Shown here: positions 1-7,434 of the stretch, one piece after another
Position numbering within the stretch: position 1 is the stretch's first letter
Layout: each line of letters opens with the position of its first letter
NCBI GenBank assembly: GCA_023415075.1
Contig: JAEZLU010000043.1
Location: 1 to 10,600 of the forward strand
Source of the DNA: Bacillota bacterium
Lineage (GTDB): Bacteria > Bacillota > Negativicutes > Sporomusales > UBA7701
Direction of reading: 5' to 3'
DNA: 10,600 nucleotides
Notes under the pieces: generated by a model
Databases searched by the model: none
Told to the model about the DNA's origin: nothing
What the model saw: the letters and a program-made list of their open reading frames with translations, nothing else
Made by a program: the position numbers and the translations under genes

Positions 1-26
1 TGCGTTTTAGCCTGTGGAGGAAATGC

Positions 27-1568
27 ATGCCAAAGCCAATGATCACCATGCGGGGGATTACGAAAAAGTTTCCCGGCGTGCTGGCCAACGACCATATCGA
101 CCTCGATATTTATCCGGGCGAGATTCAAGCCCTGCTGGGGGAGAACGGGTCTGGCAAGAGCACGCTTATGTGCATTCTGTCCGGTCTTTATAAGCCGGAC
201 GGTGGCACGATATGCGTGAACGACGAGGAGAAGAAGTTCGGTTCGCCGCGGGATGCCATCGCCTGCGGCATCGGCATGGTCCACCAGCATTTCAAGCTTG
301 TGGAGCCGTTCACGGTGGCCGAGAACATTGCCATGAGCGACCGGCAAGGTTCCTTTTTGCTTTCAACCGAGAAAATGACGGCCAATATCGCCGAACTCGG
401 CGAGAAATACGGCCTGGCGATAAACCCGACGGCTAAGGTATGGCAACTGTCGGTGGGGGAAAAGCAGCGGGTGGAAATCGTCCGTATGCTTTATCACGGC
501 TCGCGGGTACTCATTCTCGACGAGCCGACGGCCGTGCTGACGCCCCAGGAAGCGGCCGAGATGTTCAAGACGCTACGGAAGATGGCGGCCGACGGTTGCG
601 CGGTCGTTTTTATAACCCATAAGCTGAACGAGGTTTACGAGCTGGCCGACCGGGTCACCGTCCTGCGGGGCGGCAAGGTTACCGGCGCGCTGAACCGCGG
701 ACAGCTCGATACCAAGAAGCTTGTCTGGATGATGGTGGGCCGCGATGTGGTTTCCCAGTACGAACGGGATGCCGTGCAGGAAGGCCGGGTCGTGCTAAAG
801 ATCGATAAGGCGGTGGCCTTTAACGATATGGGGATGTACGGGCTCAAGGACCTGTCGCTGACTGTCAAGGAGGGTGAGATCCTCGGGATCGCCGGCGTGG
901 CCGGCAACGGGCAGAGGGAACTGGCCGAGGTGATCACCGGCCTGCGGCGGCTGGCTGACGGCACCGTCCGCCTGTACGACGAGGATGTCACAAATTCCCG
1001 GCCGGCGGAGATGATAAGCCGTGGGGTGAGTTATGTGCCCGAGGACCGGCTGGGCGTCGGCCTGGTGCCTGATTTGACGGTGCGGGAGAATTTACTGCTG
1101 AAGAGTTATCAGCAGCCCGAGTTTGCCGGCCGCTGGCTGCTGAACGGCAAGGCTATCGAGGCGCGGGCCGAGAAGCTGGTGGCCGAGTTCAAGGTGAAGG
1201 TGTCCTCCCTGGATCAGCCAGTAAGGATGCTGTCTGGCGGCCATTTGCAGAGACTGCTGCTGGCGCGGGAGATTGCCGAGAAGCCGCGGCTGATGGTGGT
1301 GGTCTACCCGGCCCGCGGGCTTGACGTGGGGGCGACCGAGGCCATCCACCGGCTGCTGCTCGACCTCAAGGCCGATATGACGGCCATCCTGCTTATTTCC
1401 GAAGACCTCGACGAGATCATGAAGCTGACCGACCGGGTCGGCGTGCTGTACGGCGGCCGCCTGGTGGGCGAGTATACGGTGGAGGAAGCGGATATCGAAA
1501 AGATTGGCCTGCTGATGGCCGGGTCTTCGCCGGCGGAGGGAGGGAATGCCGTTGCCGATCAGATTTGA
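27..1568 (+). CDS. nupO: Nucleoside ABC transporter, ATP-binding protein (NupO/YufO-like)
   Basis: This is the cytoplasmic ATPase of a BMP-type nucleoside importer, with two fused nucleotide-binding domains (513 aa, the usual family length). Domain 1 is intact: Walker A GENGSGKST at residues 38-46, Q-loop Gln87, signature LSVGEKQ at 141-147, Walker B ending Asp165-Glu166, and switch His198. Domain 2 has lost the Walker A lysine (GVAGNGQREL near 290) and the Walker B acidic pair (PARGLDVGA), but keeps the signature LSGG at 402-405. This asymmetry is normal for the sugar/nucleoside type of ATPase. The ATG at 27 is chosen because GGAGG at 16-20 sits six bases upstream; the ATG at 23 is in another frame. 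A TAG at 8-10 could be the end of an upstream gene, where the binding lipoprotein would be expected, but too little is visible to say. It overlaps the next gene by 23 bases. The nucleoside substrate is inferred from family and from the nearby xpt. Confidence 0.93.
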   Translation: MPKPMITMRGITKKFPGVLANDHIDLDIYPGEIQALLGENGSGKSTLMCILSGLYKPDGGTICVNDEEKKFGSPRDAIACGIGMVHQHFKLVEPFTVAENIAMSDRQGSFLLSTEKMTANIAELGEKYGLAINPTAKVWQLSVGEKQRVEIVRMLYHGSRVLILDEPTAVLTPQEAAEMFKTLRKMAADGCAVVFITHKLNEVYELADRVTVLRGGKVTGALNRGQLDTKKLVWMMVGRDVVSQYERDAVQEGRVVLKIDKAVAFNDMGMYGLKDLSLTVKEGEILGIAGVAGNGQRELAEVITGLRRLADGTVRLYDEDVTNSRPAEMISRGVSYVPEDRLGVGLVPDLTVRENLLLKSYQQPEFAGRWLLNGKAIEARAEKLVAEFKVKVSSLDQPVRMLSGGHLQRLLLAREIAEKPRLMVVVYPARGLDVGATEAIHRLLLDLKADMTAILLISEDLDEIMKLTDRVGVLYGGRLVGEYTVEEADIEKIGLLMAGSSPAEGGNAVADQI

Positions 1569-2631
1569 AAAGCGCCTGGCGCCGTCGACGGCGATGTCGG
1601 TCGCAGTGCCACTGGTAGCAGTCGTACTGGCCCTCCTGTTCTGCGCCGTGTTTCTGGCGCTGACCGGCCGCCACCCGTTTGAGCTTTACTACGCCATGCT
1701 GGAGGGCGCTCTCGGCTCGGCCTACGGCCTGTCGGAGACGGTGGTCAAGGCTATCCCGCTCGCGCTGTGCGGGCTGGGAATATCGCTGGCTTTCCGGATG
1801 CAGCTTTGGAATATCGGCGCCGAGGGCCAACTCTATCTCGGGGCTTTCGCGGCCACCTGGCTGCCGCTGACCTTCCCCGGCCTGCCGGCGTTCATCATGC
1901 TGCCGGCGATGATCGTGCTCAGTCTGCTGGCCGGCGGCCTGTGGGCCCTGGGGCCGGCGTACCTGCGGGTGAAATGGCGGGTCAACGAAATTATTACGAC
2001 TCTGATGCTCAATTATGTGGGCATACTATTGGTCAATTACTTTGTATACGGACCCTGGCGCGACCCCAAAGGCTTCAATTTCCCGCTGACGGCCGAGTTT
2101 CCGCCGGCGGCGCTGCTGCCGACCCTCGGCGGCTCGCGGATTCATATCGGCCTGTTGTTCGCCCTGATTATCGTCGCCTTGTTCATCGTCATTTTCCGCA
2201 ATTCGCGCTGGGGCTATGAGATCAAGGTGATCGGCGCCAGCGAGCGGGCGGCCCGCTACGCCGGTATGGGCATCAAACGCAACATGCTTCTGGTGATGGC
2301 TCTCTCGGGGGCAATCTGCGGCCTGGCCGGCATGAGCGAGGTTAGCGGCATCGCCGGGCGGCTGCAGCCAGGCCTCAGTCCGGGCTACGGCTATACGGCA
2401 ATAATCGTCGCCTGGCTGGCCCGCCTCAACCCGATAGCCATCGTCCTGGTGGCCGGGATGTTCGGCGTGCTGCAGGTGGGCGGCTACATCGTGCAGACCT
2501 ACGGGGTTCCGGCCTCGGTGGCGGCGATGATTCAGGGCGCCATCCTGTTCTTCGTCATCGGCGGCGAGATGTTCACAAATTACCGGATTGTTATTCCCGG
2601 GCGGAAAGGAGCGGATACGGCGGATGAGTGA
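1546..2631 (+). CDS. nupP: Nucleoside ABC transporter, permease (NupP/YufP-like)
   Basis: This is an integral membrane permease of the BPD_transp_2 family, 361 aa, with a hydrophobic first segment at about residues 17-39 and roughly eight to ten membrane segments in all. The family hallmark WNIGAEGQ lies at residues 88-95, followed by an alternating hydrophobic pattern to the C-terminus. The ATG at 1546 has a strong GGAGGGAGGG purine tract just upstream, inside the end of the ATPase gene, so translation of the two is probably coupled. It should form a heterodimeric channel with the next gene product, powered by the preceding ATPase. The pair of unequal permeases (361 and 310 aa) matches the NupP/NupQ arrangement of Bacillus and the NupB/NupC arrangement of Lactococcus. 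The nucleoside specificity is inferred, not visible in the permease itself. Confidence 0.92.
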   Translation: MPLPIRFEKRLAPSTAMSVAVPLVAVVLALLFCAVFLALTGRHPFELYYAMLEGALGSAYGLSETVVKAIPLALCGLGISLAFRMQLWNIGAEGQLYLGAFAATWLPLTFPGLPAFIMLPAMIVLSLLAGGLWALGPAYLRVKWRVNEIITTLMLNYVGILLVNYFVYGPWRDPKGFNFPLTAEFPPAALLPTLGGSRIHIGLLFALIIVALFIVIFRNSRWGYEIKVIGASERAARYAGMGIKRNMLLVMALSGAICGLAGMSEVSGIAGRLQPGLSPGYGYTAIIVAWLARLNPIAIVLVAGMFGVLQVGGYIVQTYGVPASVAAMIQGAILFFVIGGEMFTNYRIVIPGRKGADTADE

Positions 2632-3556
2632 GCAGTCGATCATCATTTCCATTTTCGCGGCCGCTGTGACCGCCGGTACGCCGATTCTCTACGCAGCTCT
2701 CGGCGAACTTATTACCGAGCGGGCCGGCATCCTCAACCTGGGAGTCGAGGGTGTCATGCTGGTTGGCGCGGTGTCGGGTTTTATCGCCGCCGTAGCCAGC
2801 GGCAGCTGCTGGTGGGGGCTCTTGGCCGCCATGCTGGCCGGCGGGGCGGTGGCGTTCATCCACGGGGTACTGTCGATAACCCTGCGGGCCAACCAGGTGG
2901 TGAGTGGCCTGGCGCTGACGCTGTTCGGCACCGGTCTTTCCGGTTATCTCGGCAAGTCGTATATCGGCATGCCGGTGCCCCAGGCTTTCAAGGTTGAACC
3001 GCTGGGGCCGCTGGCCAATATTCCCTTTATCGGACCGGTGCTGTTCCAGCATGATGTGCTGGTATACGCCAGCTATATCTTGGTGCCGCTGATGTCGTTC
3101 TATCTGTACCGTACCCGGCCGGGGCTCATCCTGCTGGCGGTAGGCGAGAACCCGGCGGCGGCCGACGCGCTCGGCTTCAAGGTGTTCAGCCTGCGGCACT
3201 TCTACGTTATTCTCGGCGGCATGCTGTGCGGCGTCGGCGGCGCCTACCTGTCGCTGGCCTACGCCCCGAGCTGGCTGGAGAATATGACGGCCGGCCGCGG
3301 CTGGATCGCCGTAGCCTTGGTGATTTTCGCCCTGTGGGACCCCTGGCGGGCCCTTATCGGCTCTTATCTGTTCGGCGGCGTCGACGCGCTCGGCTTCAAT
3401 CTCCAGGTTTTGGGGGTCAGCGTGCCGACCTTTTTCCTGAGTATGATGCCGTACTTATTCACTATTCTGGTGCTTACCCTGCTGATGGCCCGGCAGGGCG
3501 GGCGGGTAATCCCTCCGGGCGGTCTGGGCCTGCCGTACAACCGCGAGGACCGCTAA
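2624..3556 (+). CDS. nupQ: Nucleoside ABC transporter, permease (NupQ/YufQ-like)
   Basis: This is the second permease of the importer, 310 aa and almost wholly hydrophobic. The conserved motif LNLGVEG at residues 37-43 corresponds to NIGAEGQ of its partner, as expected for the smaller BPD_transp_2 subunit. I chose ATG 2624, giving MSEQSIIIS, over an in-frame TTG at 2588. AAAGGAG at 2605-2611 precedes the ATG at 12 bases, a little long but usable, and the TTG start would add a charged, non-conserved 12-residue extension lying within the upstream gene. The start overlaps the stop of the first permease by eight bases. The gene ends 20 bases before xpt, in the same probable transcript. Confidence 0.92.
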   Translation: MSEQSIIISIFAAAVTAGTPILYAALGELITERAGILNLGVEGVMLVGAVSGFIAAVASGSCWWGLLAAMLAGGAVAFIHGVLSITLRANQVVSGLALTLFGTGLSGYLGKSYIGMPVPQAFKVEPLGPLANIPFIGPVLFQHDVLVYASYILVPLMSFYLYRTRPGLILLAVGENPAAADALGFKVFSLRHFYVILGGMLCGVGGAYLSLAYAPSWLENMTAGRGWIAVALVIFALWDPWRALIGSYLFGGVDALGFNLQVLGVSVPTFFLSMMPYLFTILVLTLLMARQGGRVIPPGGLGLPYNREDR

Positions 3557-3576
3557 TAATTTCTGGAGGGCGAACA

Positions 3577-4146
3577 ATGCAGGAACTGCGCGAGAGGATT
3601 GTGGCCGACGGCGAGGTTATCGGCCGCGATGTTCTGAAAGTCGATTCTTTTCTCAATCATCAGATCGACCCGGCCTTCACTATGCGGATGGGCCAGGAGA
3701 TAGCCCGCCGGTTCGCCGGCGCCGGCGTGACCAAGATTTTGACGGTGGAGGCTTCGGGCATTGCCGTAGCCGCGGCCACCGGCCTGGCCCTCGGCGTGCC
3801 GGTGGTCTTCGCCAAGAAAAAGCGGGCGGTGACTCAGCAGGGCCGGCTATACAGCGCCAAGGTTTTCTCGTTTACCCGCCGGGAGGCGGTGCATATCACG
3901 GTGGCCGAAAAATTCCTGGCGGCCGCCGACGTGGTGCTGATCGTCGATGACTTTCTGGCCCACGGCGAAGCTCTCAAAGGCATGGTGAGCCTTGTCCGGC
4001 AGGCAGGAGCGACGCTGGCCGGCGCGGGCATCGTGATCGAAAAGCGGTTTCAGGGCGGGGGCGAGTCGCTGCGGGCCGAAGGGGTCCGTATCGAGTCGCT
4101 GGCGGTCATCGACAGCATGGAAGCGGGGGTAATCAGGTTTGCTTGA
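3577..4146 (+). CDS. xpt: Xanthine phosphoribosyltransferase
   Basis: This enzyme converts xanthine and PRPP to XMP and pyrophosphate in the cytoplasm, the salvage route for xanthine. The 189-aa protein matches B. subtilis Xpt along its length as I recall that sequence. It has LKVDSFLNHQIDP near residues 20-32, the GVPVVFA segment at 73-79, and the PRPP-binding motif VLIVDDFLAHGEA with Asp124-Asp125. IVIEK follows, then ESLAVI near the end. Start ATG 3577 has TGGAGGG six bases upstream; the reading frame is open back to 3226 but that part lies inside the permease gene. The stop overlaps the next gene. Lying directly behind a nucleoside importer, it supports a purine substrate for that transporter. 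In Bacillus, xpt is controlled by a guanine riboswitch; none is visible here, and any such element would be upstream of the window. Confidence 0.95.
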   Translation: MQELRERIVADGEVIGRDVLKVDSFLNHQIDPAFTMRMGQEIARRFAGAGVTKILTVEASGIAVAAATGLALGVPVVFAKKKRAVTQQGRLYSAKVFSFTRREAVHITVAEKFLAAADVVLIVDDFLAHGEALKGMVSLVRQAGATLAGAGIVIEKRFQGGGESLRAEGVRIESLAVIDSMEAGVIRFA

Positions 4147-5290
4147 TACAAACGCCAGGCGGTTGACCGCCCTGGCGTATTTTATTTTTCTGGGGATCGG
4201 CGTGGCCTTCGGCATGGCCGGCGTGGTGACAAAGGCCATCGCCGCCAGCTTCACGGTCGATACCTATGTTGTCGGCTATGTGTTCACTTTATTCACCGTC
4301 GGCTACAGTCTGGCGATCGTCGGCAACGCCCTGCTGCTCGAGCGGGTCGATATCCGTCGGGAGCTTTTAGGGGCAGCCTGCCTGGCCTTCCTGGGGGCGG
4401 CCGGGGCGACGCTGTGGCCCGACCTGCGGCTTGTGGCCGCTTCGCTGTTCGTGTACGGGCTTGGCATGGGGGTAATGTGCTCGATCGGCTACTACCTGTT
4501 AATCAACCTGTACGCCGAGACGGTGCGGGCCGCCAAGCTCAATGTCCTCAATTTTTTCTACAGTGTCGGCGCCATTGTCGCTCCTTTCCTGGCCGGCCTG
4601 GCCCTCCAGGAAGGGGCCAGGTGGCAGTGGCTGTATCAGGCGTCGCTGCTGCTTACCGTGGCGGTGATCTGGTGGACGCTGAGGCTCAGTTTCGGCCTGG
4701 GGCCCCGGCAGCCGGCAGCCAAGGAAGCGCCAATGGCCTGGGGCCCGGCGGTATATGTCGTCGGCGGCACGCTGCTGGCCTATGTGGTGACCGAGATGGT
4801 GTTCACTTACTGGATAGCCGTTTACCTGATGGAGAAACTGGCGGTGGATGTTATGCTGGCCGGATTGGCCCTGTCGGTCTTCTGGGGGACGATGGCCGCC
4901 GGCCGGCTGACCGCCGGCGCGTTTATCGCCCGACTGGGCATCAGGCGCTATGTGTTGGCTTCGGCCGGCCTGGCCTTCGCCGCTTTCTGCGGTCTGCTGG
5001 CGGTCAGGCAGGCCTATGCGGCCCTGCTGCTGGTCGCGGTGATCGGCCTGAGCTGCTCGGGCCTTTACGCCACCATTCTGTCGTACGGGACGACGCTGGT
5101 GCCGGGTCCGTCCTCCCGCCTGACTTCGTTCTTCCTCGGCATCAGCGCCGGCGGCGGCATCCTGGCGTTTTTGCTGTCAAGCTGGCTGAAACAGAGCTTT
5201 GACGTTTGGGCGTCGATGGCCCTGGCGGTGCTGCTCATGGGCGTGGTGACCATTCTGGCGGCGGCGGTGGTCCGCGACAGGCGCCGCTAA
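4139..5290 (+). CDS. MFS transporter, FucP/TsgA-type, substrate unknown
   Basis: This is a 383-aa membrane transporter with about 12 hydrophobic segments, the normal size for the major facilitator superfamily. The segment after the fourth helix, with LYAETVRAAKLNVLNFF and then GAIVAPFLAG, resembles the Arg-Ala-x-x-Leu-Asn region of FucP and TsgA-like proteins. The cytoplasmic loop after helix 2 (LERVDIRR) is a degenerate version of the usual MFS motif A. The likely start is TTG 4139, preceded by a GCGGGGGT tract about nine bases upstream. It overlaps the xpt stop, which implies translational coupling; no in-frame ATG exists near the first helix. Its place at the end of a purine salvage operon suggests a purine base or nucleoside as substrate, or an export role, but this is inference. 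Substrate-defining residues cannot be read from sequence alone. Confidence 0.85.
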   Translation: MLDTNARRLTALAYFIFLGIGVAFGMAGVVTKAIAASFTVDTYVVGYVFTLFTVGYSLAIVGNALLLERVDIRRELLGAACLAFLGAAGATLWPDLRLVAASLFVYGLGMGVMCSIGYYLLINLYAETVRAAKLNVLNFFYSVGAIVAPFLAGLALQEGARWQWLYQASLLLTVAVIWWTLRLSFGLGPRQPAAKEAPMAWGPAVYVVGGTLLAYVVTEMVFTYWIAVYLMEKLAVDVMLAGLALSVFWGTMAAGRLTAGAFIARLGIRRYVLASAGLAFAAFCGLLAVRQAYAALLLVAVIGLSCSGLYATILSYGTTLVPGPSSRLTSFFLGISAGGGILAFLLSSWLKQSFDVWASMALAVLLMGVVTILAAAVVRDRRR

Positions 5291-5292
5291 AG

Positions 5293-5321
5293 AAAAAGCT
5301 CCTCCCTAAGGAGGAGTTTTT
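5293..5321 (+). terminator. Bidirectional intrinsic terminator between convergent genes
   Basis: A perfect 7-bp stem CTCCTCC (5299-5305) / GGAGGAG (5310-5316) with a CTAA loop is followed by TTTTT (5317-5321) and preceded by AAAAA (5293-5297). The flanking A and T runs let it work on both strands. It sits between the end of the plus-strand MFS gene at 5290 and the end of the minus-strand peroxiredoxin at 5330, so it should stop transcription from both sides. Confidence 0.92.
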
Positions 5322-5329
5322 GCGTTAAA

Positions 5330-5791
5330 TTATTTCTGCCGGAGGACGGCCAGTACTTCTTGGATGTCCGGCAGCTGCGGGATGTCGTAAGTCTTCACCC
5401 AGATAACGGTGCCATTTTCGTCGACAATGACGTTAGCCCGCTCAGAGAAGCCTTCGACTTCGCGGAAAAGGCCGTAGTCGGCGGCGACGCTGCCGTGGGG
5501 CCAAAAATCGGCCAGCAGCTTGACGTTGGCGATTCCCAGTTCTTTGGCCCAGGCGTTTTTGCTGGGATAGGCGTCGACGCTGAGGCCAAGCGGCACGGTG
5601 CCCAGTCTGTCCATTTCCGCAAGGTTGTCCTCCAGGGACTTCATTTGTTTCGCGCAGACATCGGTCCAGGCCAGGGGGTGCCAGGACAGCAGCACCTTTT
5701 TGCCACGGTAGCTCGCGAGTTCGACCATTTCGCCCCGGTTGCCCTTGAGGCTGAAGTTTGGCGCCTTGTCGCCGACGGCGATTCTTTTCAT
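5330..5791 (-). CDS. Peroxiredoxin, AhpC/TSA-type redoxin, single cysteine
   Basis: This is a cytoplasmic thiol peroxidase of the AhpC/TSA thioredoxin-fold family, 153 aa. The active-site motif P-x3-T-x2-C is present as Pro39-Thr43-Cys46 (PLAWTDVC), and the conserved helper arginine is probably Arg118 in SERANVIVD. The N-terminal VGDKAPNFSL is typical of the family. Cys46 is the only cysteine, so there is no resolving cysteine within the chain; it would act as a 1-Cys enzyme recycled by an outside thiol, or as a mixed dimer. The start is well fixed: AAAGGAGG (plus coordinates 5800-5807) lies eight bases before the ATG. It is the only minus-strand gene in the window. It diverges from the DUF169 gene across 161 bases and converges on the purine operon. 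A role in peroxide defence of an anaerobe is likely; the electron donor is unknown. Confidence 0.9.
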   Translation of the reverse strand: MKRIAVGDKAPNFSLKGNRGEMVELASYRGKKVLLSWHPLAWTDVCAKQMKSLEDNLAEMDRLGTVPLGLSVDAYPSKNAWAKELGIANVKLLADFWPHGSVAADYGLFREVEGFSERANVIVDENGTVIWVKTYDIPQLPDIQEVLAVLRQK

Positions 5792-5952
5792 TTTCCGTTC
5801 CTCCTTTGCCGGTTTGTTCGGCTTCCTGATATTTACGAATAAAGTATTTCTGGCCGGCGGCTATTTATTCCTGCCGGCGAAAAATCTGGCAGGAGTTTAT
5901 GGGCCGCTGGTGGAAAGTATTGGCGGGAATAGCAAGCACGGGGGGATAATGG
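5792..5952. promoter_or_regulatory. Divergent intergenic region, peroxiredoxin / DUF169 operon
   Basis: This 161-base gap must hold the promoter of the minus-strand peroxiredoxin and, probably, that of the plus-strand DUF169 unit. It is more AT-rich than its surroundings around 5827-5870. I could not find a convincing -35/-10 pair on either strand, nor a PerR-like palindrome. The one clear structure is an inverted repeat, listed separately. Confidence 0.6.
5867..5896. repeat. Inverted repeat in the divergent intergenic region
   Basis: TCCTGCC (5869-5875) is matched by GGCAGGA (5888-5894), a perfect 7-bp inverted repeat with a 12-base spacer. One G-T and one A-T pair extend it to 9 bp. There is no T-run after either arm, so it is not a terminator. 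It could be an operator for either divergent gene or a leader hairpin, or could be chance in GC-rich DNA. Confidence 0.45.
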
Positions 5953-6693
5953 ATGGATAGCGAGATTGCCCGCAGGCTAAAACTGAGATATCCGCCGATA
6001 GCTATCCTGTTTACCGACAGGAAACCGGCCGGGGCGGCCGAATTCGCCGAAGGCAAGCGGGGCTGCGCAATCGCCTTGCTGACCGCGGCCGCCAAAGGGC
6101 GGACGGCCGTTTTCAGCCGCAGTACCTACGGCTGCCTTGGCGGCGGCGTAGGCCTCGGTTTCGGTAATTTGTTCGCCAATTGTCCCGGCGGCTTCGAGTA
6201 TTTCCTGTCCTGCGGCCGGGGCGAGGGCTTTCCGCCAGGCGAAGGCTATAAGAAGACGCCCGAGCTTGCGACGACCTTCGTGGAGCAGCTGCCGATAACC
6301 GACATCCCTTACAAGTATGTCGTTTTCGCGCCGCTGGCCACGGTCGACGAGGCCAAGGACGAAGCGAAGATCGTCGTTTTCTACGCCAACGCCGACCAGT
6401 TGTCGGCGCTGGTGGTGCTGGCCAATTATGGCCGCCCCGGTCTCGATAATGTTATTATACCCTTCGGTTCCGGCTGCCAGTCGGTCGTCCTCAATCCCTG
6501 GGCGGAAGCCCAGCGGGAGCGGCCGCGGGCGGTGGTGGGGCTGACCGATATTACCGCCCGGCCGATGGTTGACGCCGATCTGCTGTCATTCGCGGTGCCG
6601 CTGGCGATGTTCCGGGAAATGGAGGCCAATGTGGCCGGCAGTTTCCTCGACAGGCATGACTGGGAGCTGGTCGCCGGCCGCCTGGAAAAATAA
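5953..6693 (+). CDS. DUF169 family protein (COG2043), function unknown
   Basis: This 246-aa protein fits the DUF169 family throughout. It has PPIAIL near residue 14, then KRGCA with Cys38, then TYGCLGGGVGLGFGN (residues 58-72) with Cys61, and NCPGGFEYFLSCG with Cys77 and Cys87. Later come KTPELA, the DIPYKYVVF strand, NADQLSALVVLANYGR (146-161), the PFGSGC turn with Cys175, and VGLTDITARP. No signal peptide or membrane segment is seen, so it should be cytoplasmic. The family occurs mainly in archaea and anaerobic bacteria and has no established biochemical role; several conserved glycines and cysteines hint at metal or cofactor binding, which is inference. The ATG at 5953 follows a GGGGGG tract (5940-5945); the ATG at 5949 reads into a stop after two codons. 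It leads a three-gene unit. Confidence 0.88.
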   Translation: MDSEIARRLKLRYPPIAILFTDRKPAGAAEFAEGKRGCAIALLTAAAKGRTAVFSRSTYGCLGGGVGLGFGNLFANCPGGFEYFLSCGRGEGFPPGEGYKKTPELATTFVEQLPITDIPYKYVVFAPLATVDEAKDEAKIVVFYANADQLSALVVLANYGRPGLDNVIIPFGSGCQSVVLNPWAEAQRERPRAVVGLTDITARPMVDADLLSFAVPLAMFREMEANVAGSFLDRHDWELVAGRLEK

Positions 6694-6723
6694 CCGATTC
6701 GATTACCTAAATGGAGGCAAATA

Positions 6724-7392
6724 ATGATCGAAGTCACTGAAAGCTGGCGTCAGGCTTTTCCCGGCGCCCATCTGGGAGTGCTGGCCATGGCCGGCGTCGA
6801 TAACCCGGTCCACCAGCCGCAGCTTGCCCGCCGCAGAGGGGAGCTGGAGGATGAGCTGCGGGCCAGCTATGGCGGTTTTGATAAGGCGGCTTTTCGCCAA
6901 CTGCCTGTGATCAAGGCCTATGAGGCCTACTACCGGCGGTGGGGCAAGAGCTATCACGTATTGGCCCAGGTGGAGTCGGTGGCGGTTAAGGGCAAGGCCA
7001 TCCCTTCGGTGGCGGCGCTGGTCGAGGCGATGTTTATGGCCGAGCTGAAGAATATGCTGCTGACCGCCGGCCACGATCTTGACAGGCTGGCGTCGCCGCT
7101 CCGGCTCGATGTGGCGGCCGGCGAGGAAGGTTATCAGGGCATCCGCGGGCCGGAGGAGACCACCAAAGCCGGCGATATGGTTATTCGCGACGGTGAAGGC
7201 ATTATTTCCAGCGTGCTCCATGGCCCGGACTTGCGGACCCGCATCAGTGAGGGCACGAAAAGGGCGCTGTTCACCGTGTATGCGCCGGCCGGGATTGGCG
7301 AGGCGGCGATAAGCGGCCACCTGCGGGATATCGAGAACTATGTGCGGCTGATAACGCCGGCGGCAAGTGTGATCGAAGCGGCGGTGCTGTAG
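6724..7392 (+). CDS. Stand-alone B3/4 domain protein (COG3382)
   Basis: This 222-aa protein consists of essentially one B3/4 domain, the fold found in the beta subunit of phenylalanyl-tRNA synthetase (in some synthetases it contributes to editing). Visible family features are the N-terminal FPGAHLGVLAMAGVDN, the YYRRWGKSYHVL segment near residues 69-80, the KAIPSVAALVEAMFMAEL helix, and the GDMVIRDGEG motif. LFTVYAPAGI and a C-terminal helical stretch follow. No catalytic synthetase domain or signal peptide is present. Known functions of free-standing B3/4 proteins are poor; hydrolysis of mischarged tRNA or binding of an amino-acid-like ligand are possibilities only. The start ATG 6724 has GGAGG (6713-6717) six bases upstream. 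It lies 30 bases after the DUF169 gene and 42 before the LUD gene, so the three are probably cotranscribed. Confidence 0.87.
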   Translation: MIEVTESWRQAFPGAHLGVLAMAGVDNPVHQPQLARRRGELEDELRASYGGFDKAAFRQLPVIKAYEAYYRRWGKSYHVLAQVESVAVKGKAIPSVAALVEAMFMAELKNMLLTAGHDLDRLASPLRLDVAAGEEGYQGIRGPEETTKAGDMVIRDGEGIISSVLHGPDLRTRISEGTKRALFTVYAPAGIGEAAISGHLRDIENYVRLITPAASVIEAAVL

Positions 7393-7434
7393 CGCCGGCC
7401 GAACTATATTTGGGAACGGGAGAGGAGATTATAT

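Noticed and set aside
871..1338. Loss of Walker A and B residues in the second ATPase domain as possible gene decay
   Set aside because: A degenerate second ATP site is the normal state in this ATPase family, and the frame is intact, so it is not a sign of a pseudogene.
2588..2623. TTG start for the second permease, adding 12 residues
   Set aside because: The extension is charged and lies within the end of the first permease; ATG 2624 gives the expected hydrophobic N-terminus.
2026..2652. Minus-strand frame of 208 codons opposite the permeases
   Set aside because: It has no domain or ribosome site, a low-complexity His/Arg/Gln-rich composition, and lies antisense to a clear membrane protein gene.
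3226..3576. N-terminal extension of xpt by 117 codons
   Set aside because: This part overlaps the permease gene in another frame and has an Arg/Pro/Gly-rich composition. Xpt proteins are about 190 residues long, and ATG 3577 has a proper ribosome site.
4414..5202. A 262-codon plus-strand frame inside the MFS gene
   Set aside because: It is a shifted reading of the MFS gene, rich in Arg, Gly and Ala, without hydrophobic segments or family features.
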